DNA from: Neorhizobium tomejilense
Lineage (GTDB): Bacteria > Pseudomonadota > Alphaproteobacteria > Rhizobiales > Rhizobiaceae
Direction of reading: 5' to 3'
DNA: 64,000 nucleotides
Assembly: GCA_002968845.1 (NCBI GenBank)
Contig: PVBG01000005.1
Span: forward strand, 124,001 to 188,000
In this document: positions 16,750-24,555 of the stretch, piece after piece
How positions within the stretch are numbered: position 1 is the first letter of the stretch
Layout of the letters: every line of letters starts with the position of its first letter
Notes under the pieces: model-generated
What the model saw: only the letters and a program-made list of their open reading frames with translations
What the model was told of the DNA's origin: nothing
The model's database searches: none
Program-made: the position numbers and the translations under genes

Positions 16750-17760
16750 ATGGTTTTGCGTTCTCACTCCAATGCCCAGATGTCCGATGTCCGGACGCTT
16801 CTGGTGATCCCGTGCCTCAACGAAGCGGCGACGATCGCGCCGCTGTTGCACAAGCTGAATGGCCAGCGCGGCGACATGGACATGCTGATCGTCGTCGCCG
16901 ACGGCGGCAGCCAGGACGGCACGACGGACCTCGTCCAGGGACTTATCCCGGAAATCCGTGACCTGGTGCTTATCGGTAACCGCAAGCGCATCCAGAGCGC
17001 TGCCATCAATCTCGCCGTCGACCGTTTCGGCGAGAACCGCGACTTTCTCATCCGCATCGATGCGCATGGGGACTATCCGGACGATTACTGTCAGACCCTG
17101 CTGCAGGAGGCAGTCGAGATGGATGCCGATTCCGTCGTGGTCGGCATGGAGACGATCGGTTTCGGGACTTTCCAGAAGGCGACCGCGGTGGCGCAGAATT
17201 CCAAGCTCGGAAACGGTGGTTCGAAACATCGCGCCGGCGGCGGCGGCGAGTGGGTCGATCATGGCCACCACGCGCTGATGCGGATTTCGGCGTTCCGGGC
17301 CGTCGGCGGCTATGACGAGAGTTTCAGCCACAATGAGGATGCCGAACTGGACTTCCGGCTGCGCGCAGACGCTTTCCGGATCTGGATGACCGGCAAGACC
17401 TACATGACCTATTATCCGCGCTCCACCGCCTCGGCGCTGTTCCGGCAATATCTGGCCTACGGCCGGGGCCGGGCGAAGAACCTCGTCAAGCATCGTTCTA
17501 TTCCGAAGCTCCGTCAGGCCATCCCGCTGGCAGTCGCGCCGGTCGTCCTCGGCGCGGTGCTTGCGCTTCTCTATTGGTGGGCGGCCGTGCCGGTGGTCAT
17601 CTGGGCCGCGGCCTGCATCGGCTACGGCTTCTGGCTCGCCGTCGGGCAGAAGAACCCTTACGGGCCGCTCGCCTCGCTCTCCGCGATGATCATGCATTTC
17701 GCCTGGTCGGCCGGCTTCTGGCTGGAACTGATCGGCATCCGCCCACGGAGGATCGCTTGA
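16750..17760 (+). CDS. exoA: Succinoglycan beta-1,3-glucosyltransferase ExoA (GT2)
   Basis: This 336-residue GT2 enzyme starts at the ATG at 16750 behind GAGGTGGAG. Motifs are TLLVIPCLNEAATIAPLL, IVVADGGSQDGT, the Asp pair in LIRIDAHGDYP and a Gly-rich RAGGGGEWVDHGHHALMR loop. Two C-terminal hydrophobic segments (AIPLAVAPVVLGAVLALLYW onward) anchor it in the membrane. ExoA adds the first glucose (beta-1,3) to galactosyl-lipid. Its stop shares a base with the exoM start (TGATG), showing translational coupling. Confidence 0.93.
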   Translation: MVLRSHSNAQMSDVRTLLVIPCLNEAATIAPLLHKLNGQRGDMDMLIVVADGGSQDGTTDLVQGLIPEIRDLVLIGNRKRIQSAAINLAVDRFGENRDFLIRIDAHGDYPDDYCQTLLQEAVEMDADSVVVGMETIGFGTFQKATAVAQNSKLGNGGSKHRAGGGGEWVDHGHHALMRISAFRAVGGYDESFSHNEDAELDFRLRADAFRIWMTGKTYMTYYPRSTASALFRQYLAYGRGRAKNLVKHRSIPKLRQAIPLAVAPVVLGAVLALLYWWAAVPVVIWAAACIGYGFWLAVGQKNPYGPLASLSAMIMHFAWSAGFWLELIGIRPRRIA

Positions 17761-18689
17761 TGGCGGCAGAGGAAAGGCCGTTCCGTATCGATATCGGTAT
17801 CTGCACCTACCGACGTCCCGAACTCGCCGAAACGCTGATCTCGCTCTTCGGGATTGCCGTCCCGGCGGGCGCGGAATTGCGCCTGATCGTTGCCGATAAC
17901 GATGCGGGCCCGAGCGCAAGCGGGCTGGTGGATGGTTTGCGGGAGCGTTCGCCGTTCCCGATCCGCTACGTGCATTGCCCGAAGTCGAATATCTCGATCG
18001 CCCGCAATGCCTGCCTCGCCGAAAGCGATGCGGACTACCTTGCCTTCATCGACGACGACGAGACGGCGGAGCCGGAATGGCTGGCCGGACTGATGGCGAT
18101 GGCGAGGAGCACGGGTGCGGACGCCGTTCTTGGGCCGGTCCGGGCTGTCTACGGAACGCAAAGCGCCGACTGGATGCGCAAGGGCGACTTCCATTCGACG
18201 ATGCCGGTCTGGGTCGATGGACAGATCAGGACCGGTTATACTTCGAATGTTCTCCTCCATATGCGCTCGCCGGTCGTCGCGGGCCGCAGGTTTGCGCTCT
18301 CGCTCGGCCAGAGCGGCGGCGAGGATACGCATTTCTTCACCGCACTGACCGATGCTGGCGGCCGGATCGCGTTCGCGCCGGATGCGGTGGTCGAGGAACT
18401 GGTTCCCGAAAAGCGGGCCAGCTTCTCCTGGCTCGCCAAGCGCAGGTTCCGTTCCGGGCAGACGCATGGGCGCATCCTTGCGACAAAGAACTCCGGCCTT
18501 GGCCGGATCAAGCAGACCGCGCTGGCTGCGCTGAAACTCGGTTATTGCCTGGCGGTGACGGCGGCAACCATTGCCTCGCCGGTCACCCGTACTCGTTACG
18601 CTCTTCGTGCGGCACTCCATGCCGGCGCGGTCACGGGCACGCTCGGCATCCGCGAGATCCGCCAATACGGAGCCGCCGAAGCCACATGA
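17760..18689 (+). CDS. exoM: Succinoglycan beta-1,4-glucosyltransferase ExoM (GT2)
   Basis: This 309-residue GT2 enzyme has IDIGICTYRRPELAETLISL at the start, LIVADNDAGPS, SNISIARNACLAES and the metal-binding AFIDDDETAEPEWL. The C-terminal half contains a basic stretch (SWLAKRRFRSGQTHGR) and weakly hydrophobic helices that probably dock to the membrane. ExoM adds the third glucose in succinoglycan assembly. The ATG at 17760 overlaps the exoA stop by one base, and the 3' end overlaps exoO in ATGA, so A-M-O are translated as a coupled set. Confidence 0.93.
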   Translation: MAAEERPFRIDIGICTYRRPELAETLISLFGIAVPAGAELRLIVADNDAGPSASGLVDGLRERSPFPIRYVHCPKSNISIARNACLAESDADYLAFIDDDETAEPEWLAGLMAMARSTGADAVLGPVRAVYGTQSADWMRKGDFHSTMPVWVDGQIRTGYTSNVLLHMRSPVVAGRRFALSLGQSGGEDTHFFTALTDAGGRIAFAPDAVVEELVPEKRASFSWLAKRRFRSGQTHGRILATKNSGLGRIKQTALAALKLGYCLAVTAATIASPVTRTRYALRAALHAGAVTGTLGIREIRQYGAAEAT

Positions 18690-19711
18690 CGATGCATGAT
18701 ATGCAGGCCCCGGATTTCCAGCCCGACGTGAGCTTTGTGATTGCGGCTTACAATGCCGAGGAGACGCTTGCGCGCGCGATCGACAGTGCGCTCGCCCAGA
18801 TCGGCGTGACGCTCGAAGTGATCGTCGTCGACGATTGCTCGACGGACGGGACGCGGACGATTGCGGAAGGTTATTCCGATCCGCGGGTCAGGCTGATTGC
18901 CCAGGCGGTGAACGGCGGGCCGGCTGCGGCTCGAAACGCCGGACTCGCGGCGGCCAAGGGCCGTTGGGTTGCCATTCTCGATTCCGACGATACGGTCTAT
19001 CCCGTCAGGCTTTTGACCATGCTGGAGCGGGCCGAGGATGCGCGGGCGCAGATCGTCGTCGACAATCTCGACGTCATCTCGTTCGACCATGGCGAGCCCC
19101 ATGCGATGTTTTCCAAGGAGGCGCTGAGGCAGCGGTCGATGCTGACGCTTGCCGACTTCATCGGCTCGAACGTGATTTTCCAGTCGACCTTCAACTTCGG
19201 CTACATGAAGCCGATCTTCGAACGCGCATTTCTCGTCGAGCACGGGCTGCGCTTCGACGAGGCGCTGCGGATCGGCGAGGACTATCTGCTGCTTGCTTCT
19301 GCCCTGGCGAGCGGTGCGCGATGCGCGATCGCGCCGGAGATCGGATATGTCTACCACCTGCGCCAGGACTCGATCTCGCGCGTCCTGGAGCAGAGCCACC
19401 TGGATGCGATGCTCGCCTCCGACCGCGTTTTTCTCGCTCGCTATAAGTTGGATGCAAAGGCCTCGGCTGCCCAACGCAGGCGCACCCGCAGCATCCTTGA
19501 AGCGGGTTCATTTCTCACGCTCGTCGACGAAATCAAGAAGGGTTCCGTCGGCGGCTTCCTGAAAACGGCAATCGAAAACCCACGTGCGCTCCGACTTCTG
19601 CGCATGCCGATCGCCGTTCGCATGCGTCGGCTGGTAAAACGGCCGACGTCAACTGAAAATCCGATCAATAGGGCGGGGGCGCCCTCAGAAAGGACGAAGG
19701 AATGGACATGA
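18686..19711 (+). CDS. exoO: Succinoglycan beta-1,6-glucosyltransferase ExoO (GT2)
   Basis: This 341-residue GT2 enzyme has [52 protein letters not shown] and [11 protein letters not shown]. It resembles the ExoU product of this window through much of its length (both have [14 protein letters not shown] or RFGEDYDFYARALA near the middle), consistent with ancient duplication. ExoO adds the fourth glucose (beta-1,6) that begins the side chain. It starts in ATGA overlap with exoM and its end overlaps exoN by 10 bp. Confidence 0.92.
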   Translation: MTMHDMQAPDFQPDVSFVIAAYNAEETLARAIDSALAQIGVTLEVIVVDDCSTDGTRTIAEGYSDPRVRLIAQAVNGGPAAARNAGLAAAKGRWVAILDSDDTVYPVRLLTMLERAEDARAQIVVDNLDVISFDHGEPHAMFSKEALRQRSMLTLADFIGSNVIFQSTFNFGYMKPIFERAFLVEHGLRFDEALRIGEDYLLLASALASGARCAIAPEIGYVYHLRQDSISRVLEQSHLDAMLASDRVFLARYKLDAKASAAQRRRTRSILEAGSFLTLVDEIKKGSVGGFLKTAIENPRALRLLRMPIAVRMRRLVKRPTSTENPINRAGAPSERTKEWT

Positions 19712-20607
19712 AAAGACCAGTTCGAAAGGCGGTGATACCCGTCGCAGGCAACGGCACTCGGTTCCTGCCGGCCACCAAGGCCATGCCGAAGGAAATGTTG
19801 ACGATCGTCGATCGGCCCGTCGTGCAATATGCGGTGGACGAAGCCATGCAGGCGGGAATCGAGCACATCATTTTCGTGACCAGCCGCAACAAAACCGCGA
19901 TCGAAGACTATTTCGACAGCGCGCCGGAGCTCGTTGCGACGCTTACCCGCGCGGGCAAGACGGTCCAGGTTACCCAGCTCGAAAAGATGCTGCCGGTCGC
20001 AGGCACCGTCAGCTATACGCGCCAGCAGGTGCCGCTCGGGCTTGGTCATGCGGTCTGGTGCGCCCGCGAACTGGTCGGCAACGAACCCTTCGCGCTGCTT
20101 CTGCCCGACATGGTTTCCTACGGCCCGCAGGGCTGCATGGCCGGGCTGATGGATCTCTATGAAGAAGTCGGCGGCAATGTCTTTGCGGTCGAGGAATGCG
20201 CACCGGAAGAGACGTCGAGCTATGGTATCGTGGGTGTCGGCCATAGCGTATCGCATGGTTTCGAGGTGACGGAGATGGTCGAAAAACCAAAACCTGCCGA
20301 GGCACCGTCCAATTATTACCTGAATGGGCGTTATATCCTGCAGCCGGAAATCTTCGAATTGCTTGCCCGGCAGGAACGTGGTGCCGGCAACGAAATTCAG
20401 CTGACGGACAGCATGCACAAGCTTGCGCAGGTCCAGCCGTTCCATGCGCATCCCTATCAGGGACGCACATTCGACTGCGGCAGCAAGCGCGGCTTTATCG
20501 AGGCGAATGTCGCCTTCGCCATGCTTCGCCAGGATATGGGGGCCGAGATTTACGCCTCCATCAAGGAACTGATGATGTCGCACGAAACGCGGGTCAAAGC
20601 CGCCTGA
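19702..20607 (+). CDS. exoN: UTP-glucose-1-phosphate uridylyltransferase ExoN (GalU family)
   Basis: This 301-residue GalU-type nucleotidyltransferase has [20 protein letters not shown] (UTP-binding loop, residues 9-28), [20 protein letters not shown], the metal-site Asp in [10 protein letters not shown] and [20 protein letters not shown]. It makes UDP-glucose, the donor for most succinoglycan glucosyltransferases. A second galU may exist elsewhere. The ATG at 19702 lies inside the end of exoO behind AAGGACGAAGG; ATG 19708 is an alternative. A hairpin follows before exoP. Confidence 0.95.
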   Translation: MDMKRPVRKAVIPVAGNGTRFLPATKAMPKEMLTIVDRPVVQYAVDEAMQAGIEHIIFVTSRNKTAIEDYFDSAPELVATLTRAGKTVQVTQLEKMLPVAGTVSYTRQQVPLGLGHAVWCARELVGNEPFALLLPDMVSYGPQGCMAGLMDLYEEVGGNVFAVEECAPEETSSYGIVGVGHSVSHGFEVTEMVEKPKPAEAPSNYYLNGRYILQPEIFELLARQERGAGNEIQLTDSMHKLAQVQPFHAHPYQGRTFDCGSKRGFIEANVAFAMLRQDMGAEIYASIKELMMSHETRVKAA

Positions 20608-20628
20608 CGCGCATTCAAATCATACGAG

Positions 20629-20654
20629 ACGGATGGCGGCAATCCGCCATCCGT
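20629..20654 (+). terminator. Strong hairpin between exoN and exoP, without a T-tract
   Basis: ACGGATGGCGG (20629-20639) and CCGCCATCCGT (20644-20654) form a perfect 11-bp stem with a CAAT loop. A run of C follows rather than T, so this is probably a partial attenuator or an mRNA-stability element that lets exoN and exoP be expressed at different levels. Confidence 0.55.
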
Positions 20655-20681
20655 CCCCCAAAGCTCCAGAAAGCGGGCCCT

Positions 20682-23018
20682 ATGGATCAGGTAAACTTCC
20701 GACCGAGAACGATATTCCCGAGCGAAACGCGGGATAACGATACGTTCATCGATCTCGATAAGCTCTGGGCGGCTGCGATCCGTCGTTCGGGCATCGTCGT
20801 CGTCTGCCTCATCGCCACCGTTGCCCTTGCCGGGCTCTACCTGGTGATGGCGCAGCCGATCTACACCGCCCTGACGCAGATCCTCATCGACGAGAACCTT
20901 TCCCGTTACGCTGACGACCCGCAGGACAGCCAGACGGCCCAACAGATCGACAACCGCATGTCGAGCGCAGTCGAGATCCTCAAGTCCAAGGCGCTGGCGG
21001 TGAGGGTGGTAGACAAGGCCAAGCTCGATCAGAACGAGACGGTGGTCAATCCGCCGCAGTCGCCGGTCGATCTTGCCAAGGGCGCCATCCGCAGCGTCGT
21101 CGCACTTCTGACACCCGGCAGTCCGCCGGCTTCCGAGGAGGATATCCGGATGGGCCGGCGCGAAAAGGCGGCGGCCGTCCTGCAGCAATCGCTGACCGTG
21201 GAACGTGTCGGCCGCAGCTCGGTCATCGCACTGTCCGTTCGTTCGCCGGATCCGCAGCTTGCCGCGATGATCACGCGGACCTACGCGGAGTCTTACCTCA
21301 CCGAACAGCTCAACGCCAATTTCGATGCGACGGAGCGGGCTTCGCTCTGGCTGCAGGAGCGCCTGAATGATCTCAACAGCCGTTCGCAGCAGGCCTCGCT
21401 CGCCGTCGAGCAATTCAAGACCCAGCACGGTCTGGTTTCGCCGCGCGGCGAACTTCTGTCGACACAGCAGCTTTCGGATCTCAACAGCCAGCTGATCGTG
21501 GCGCAGGCCGATGCGGCCACTGCTTCGGCGCGCTATAATCAATATCAGGCGATCATCGACAAGGGGCCTGACGCAGCCGTTCAGAACGCCGTCATTTCGG
21601 CTCGCGATACCGACAACACGGTCATTCAGGACCTCCGGAAGCGTTACATCAACATTTCCGACCGCGAGCAGGGCATCATCCAGCAGTTCGGCGCCAACCA
21701 TCCGCAGGCGGTCGCGCTCAAGACGGAAAAGAGCGAACTCGCGCAGCAGATCTATCGCGAGCTGCAGCAATTGACCGGCAGCTTCCGCAACGTGTTCGAA
21801 GTGGCGAGTTCGCGCGAAAAATCGCTGCGTGAGAGTATCGACCGGGTCGCGGGCCGCAATTCGGAAGCGAATGTCTCGATGGTCCAGCTGCGTGAACTGG
21901 AGCAGAGGGCGGCGGCGCTGAAGACGCTCTATGAATCCTATCTCGGACGCTTCGAAGAAGCGACGCAGCGGCAATCCTTCCCGATCGCCAAGGCCCGCGT
22001 TATCTCCGATGCCGGTCTGCCGACGGCCCCGTCCAGCCCGCGCAAGACGCTGACCATGGCGCTCTCGATCGTGCTCGGCCTGCTGATCGGCGGAGCCGCG
22101 GCAACGCTCCTGGAATTCCGCGAGCGGTTCTTCCGGACCGGCGACGACGTGCAGGAGAAACTGGGCCTTCGCTTCCTCGGCTACCTGCCGAAAGTGAGCG
22201 GCGCCAGTGCGGAGGAAACGCCACCGCCGGCACCGACCGACGCCGAAGCGGCGGGAGCACCTCCCGGCAACCCGATCTCGTTCCGCCGGTTGATGCGGGT
22301 CGCGGTCGAGGCGCCGCGGTCTCAGTTCGCCGAGACGCTGCGCAATGCCAAGCTCGCCTGCGATATCATGCTGCAGGAGCGGAAGTGCCGGGTGATCGGC
22401 GTGGTCTCCTGCCTGCCGGGCGAAGGGAAATCCATGGTCGCCGCCAATTTCGCCGGGCTGATCGCCTCGACGGGCGTTCGCACGCTGGTGATCGACGCCG
22501 ACCTGCGCAATCCGGGTCTCAGCCGCATGCTGGCCTCGGAGCCGGAAGTCGGACTGGTCGAGGTGGTGCTCCAGCAGACGCCATGGACCAATGCCGCGCG
22601 TGTCGACCGCCGGTCGCGCCTGACGATCCTGCCGATGACGACGCGCAGCAAGCAGCTCGCCCATACGAGCGAACTGCTCGCTTCTTCCGGCATGAGCCAT
22701 TTCCTCGAAAGCATCAAGGATACGTTCGACGTCATCGTCGTCGATCTGGCTCCGCTCCTGCCGGTAATCGATGCCAAGGCCTTCGAGCCCTATGTCGACG
22801 GTTTCGTCTTCGTCACCGAATGGGGCGTCACGCCTGCGAAGGCGGTGCAGTCCATCATCCGGTCCGAACCGCAGATCGCCTCGAAAACGGTGGGCGTGAT
22901 CCTCAACAAGACGGAGATGTCGGAATTGCACCGCTATGCCGATCCGGGCTCGCCGGAGCGGCTGCACAGCAGCTACGTCTCATATTACAAGGAAGGTTCG
23001 GCCTCGGCGCCTCGCTGA
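20682..23018 (+). CDS. exoP: Succinoglycan chain-length/export protein ExoP (Wzz domain fused to BY-kinase)
   Basis: This 778-residue polysaccharide co-polymerase has an N-terminal cytoplasmic stretch and TM1 near residues 38-58 (GIVVVCLIATVALAGLYLVM). A large periplasmic Wzz/coiled-coil part follows, then the Pro-rich PTAPSSPRKT motif and TM2 near 455-475. The C-terminal BY-kinase has Walker A in SCLPGEGKSMVAANFAG (about 575), Walker A' in LVIDADLRNPG and VIVVDLAPLLP. The tail has a tyrosine cluster (HSSYVSYYKEG), the usual autophosphorylation site. In S. meliloti ExoP sets succinoglycan length with ExoQ and ExoT. A terminator follows 26 bp after the stop. Confidence 0.96.
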   Translation: MDQVNFRPRTIFPSETRDNDTFIDLDKLWAAAIRRSGIVVVCLIATVALAGLYLVMAQPIYTALTQILIDENLSRYADDPQDSQTAQQIDNRMSSAVEILKSKALAVRVVDKAKLDQNETVVNPPQSPVDLAKGAIRSVVALLTPGSPPASEEDIRMGRREKAAAVLQQSLTVERVGRSSVIALSVRSPDPQLAAMITRTYAESYLTEQLNANFDATERASLWLQERLNDLNSRSQQASLAVEQFKTQHGLVSPRGELLSTQQLSDLNSQLIVAQADAATASARYNQYQAIIDKGPDAAVQNAVISARDTDNTVIQDLRKRYINISDREQGIIQQFGANHPQAVALKTEKSELAQQIYRELQQLTGSFRNVFEVASSREKSLRESIDRVAGRNSEANVSMVQLRELEQRAAALKTLYESYLGRFEEATQRQSFPIAKARVISDAGLPTAPSSPRKTLTMALSIVLGLLIGGAAATLLEFRERFFRTGDDVQEKLGLRFLGYLPKVSGASAEETPPPAPTDAEAAGAPPGNPISFRRLMRVAVEAPRSQFAETLRNAKLACDIMLQERKCRVIGVVSCLPGEGKSMVAANFAGLIASTGVRTLVIDADLRNPGLSRMLASEPEVGLVEVVLQQTPWTNAARVDRRSRLTILPMTTRSKQLAHTSELLASSGMSHFLESIKDTFDVIVVDLAPLLPVIDAKAFEPYVDGFVFVTEWGVTPAKAVQSIIRSEPQIASKTVGVILNKTEMSELHRYADPGSPERLHSSYVSYYKEGSASAPR

Positions 23019-23044
23019 ACCTGTGATTCAGCTGACATGTGATT

Positions 23045-23072
23045 AAAGGGGCGGTTTTTACCGCCCTTTTTT
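23045..23072 (+). terminator. Intrinsic terminator after exoP
   Basis: GGGCGGT (23048-23054 region) pairs with ACCGCCC (23060-23066) across a T-rich loop. AA/TT pairs flank the stem and six T residues follow (23067-23072). It also lies 2 bp from the stop of convergent cysG and may serve both directions. Confidence 0.85.
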
Positions 23073-23073
23073 G

Positions 23074-24555
23074 TCAGGCGCTTGCCGCGGCCTGGTCGCT
23101 CCACTGCGTGCAATCGGCGAAATCGACCTTGCGAAATACGTGGCCGATGCCGATCAGCACGGGTTCGTCGATGCCGATCTCTGCCATGGCCGCAGCCATG
23201 TCGCTCAGCCGTCCGGCCCAGCGCCGCTCGTTCGGCCGCGTCACCGCGCTGACGATCACCACCGGCATGTCGTGCGTCATGCCGGCGTCCGTCAGCTTGC
23301 TCACGATCTCGCCCGCGGTGCGTCCCGCCATGTAATAGATGGTCGTGGTTCGCGGGTCGGCGAGGCTTTTCCAGTCCAGATTGTCCGGCAGCACGCCCTT
23401 GCGCGAATGGCCGGTGACGAAACGAACGCCCTGCGCATGGTCGCGATGGGTGAGCGACACGCCGAGCCGCGAGGCCATGGCGCTTGCCGAAGTGATGCCC
23501 GGCACGACGTCGACGGGGATGCCTTCTCGCTCCAGGCAGGCGATCTCTTCGCCGGCACGGCCAAAGACCATCGGATCACCGGATTTCAGGCGGACGACGC
23601 GCTTGCCCGCCTTGGCGAACTTCACCAGCATGTCGTTGATGTCTTCCTGGCGGCAGCTTACCCGGCCACCGCGTTTTCCCACCAGCATCCGTTTCGCCTC
23701 GCGGCGCGCGAGTTCCAGCACCTCGTCGGAGACGAGATCGTCGAACAGGATGACGTCGGCGGCCTGCAGGGCACGCACCGCCTTCAGCGTCAGAAGTTCG
23801 GCATCGCCGGGGCCGGCGCCGACAAGGGTGACACGGCCCTTCTGGGCCGAGGATGCGACGCGGCCGGCATCGGCGAGGATTGCGGCTTCGCTGCCCGAGC
23901 CCGGTTCGCTGCCGAAGGCGCGGTCCACGAAACGCTCCCAGAAGGCTCTTCGCTGCGGGCCGGGCGCCAGGCGGTCGTTGATCTTTTCCCTGAGTGACTG
24001 GGCGAGCTCCGCCCAAGTTTTCAACGAGGCCGGCAGGAGGGTCTCGATACGACGGCGGATCGCCTGCGCCAGGATCGGCGCCGCGCCATCGGTTGAAATG
24101 GATACGACGACGGGAGAGCGGTTGACGATCGAACCGAACTGGAACTGGCAGAAGGCGGGTTTGTCGATGACATTGACCGGCACGCCGGCCGCGCGGGCAG
24201 CGTCGAAAAACGCCTGCGCCTCGTCCTCATCGTCGCAATCCGCAATCGCGATCGCTGCGCCCTCGAAAATCGAAGCGTCCCACACGTTCGGATGATGAAT
24301 AAAGCGACCCTGCGGATGTTCCGCCCCGCGTTCGATCAGCTTTTCGAATGTCTCGGAAAGCCTGTCCGCATAGACATGCACATTGGCGCCGCAGGCAGCG
24401 AGCAGCTCGGCTTTCCAGGCGGCTGCATCCGACCCGCCGGCAACGATGACGGGCCGGCCTTCGAGCGCCCAGAAGACCGGGAGCTTCGCAAGCGGCGCCA
24501 TGCGGGCGCCGCGATCGGGAGATGCTTCATTCCGCAGCTGCTGCAAGACATCCAT
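23074..24555 (-). CDS. cysG: Siroheme synthase CysG (dehydrogenase/ferrochelatase plus uroporphyrinogen-III methyltransferase)
   Basis: This 493-residue bifunctional enzyme has an N-terminal NAD-binding precorrin-2 dehydrogenase/ferrochelatase part (LPVFWALEGRPVIVAGGSDA, PVNVIDKPAFCQFQFGSIVN). The C-terminal SAM-dependent methyltransferase part has VTLVGAGPGDAELLTLKAVR, VRLKSGDPMVFGRAGEEI and ITSASAMASRLGVSLTHRD. It makes siroheme for the NirB nitrite reductase encoded in the same operon. The ATG at 24555, behind AGGGGGAT, overlaps the end of nasA by 29 bp, so translation is coupled. The open frame continues upstream but only as the antisense-like shadow of nasA. It is the last gene of the nitrate operon. 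Confidence 0.95.
   Translation of the reverse strand: MDVLQQLRNEASPDRGARMAPLAKLPVFWALEGRPVIVAGGSDAAAWKAELLAACGANVHVYADRLSETFEKLIERGAEHPQGRFIHHPNVWDASIFEGAAIAIADCDDEDEAQAFFDAARAAGVPVNVIDKPAFCQFQFGSIVNRSPVVVSISTDGAAPILAQAIRRRIETLLPASLKTWAELAQSLREKINDRLAPGPQRRAFWERFVDRAFGSEPGSGSEAAILADAGRVASSAQKGRVTLVGAGPGDAELLTLKAVRALQAADVILFDDLVSDEVLELARREAKRMLVGKRGGRVSCRQEDINDMLVKFAKAGKRVVRLKSGDPMVFGRAGEEIACLEREGIPVDVVPGITSASAMASRLGVSLTHRDHAQGVRFVTGHSRKGVLPDNLDWKSLADPRTTTIYYMAGRTAGEIVSKLTDAGMTHDMPVVIVSAVTRPNERRWAGRLSDMAAAMAEIGIDEPVLIGIGHVFRKVDFADCTQWSDQAAASA

Noticed and set aside
20550-22967. Long open frame of 805 codons opposite exoP
   Set aside because: High GC at third positions of exoP leaves the opposite strand open. 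The translation is Arg/Asp/His-rich low complexity without motifs.
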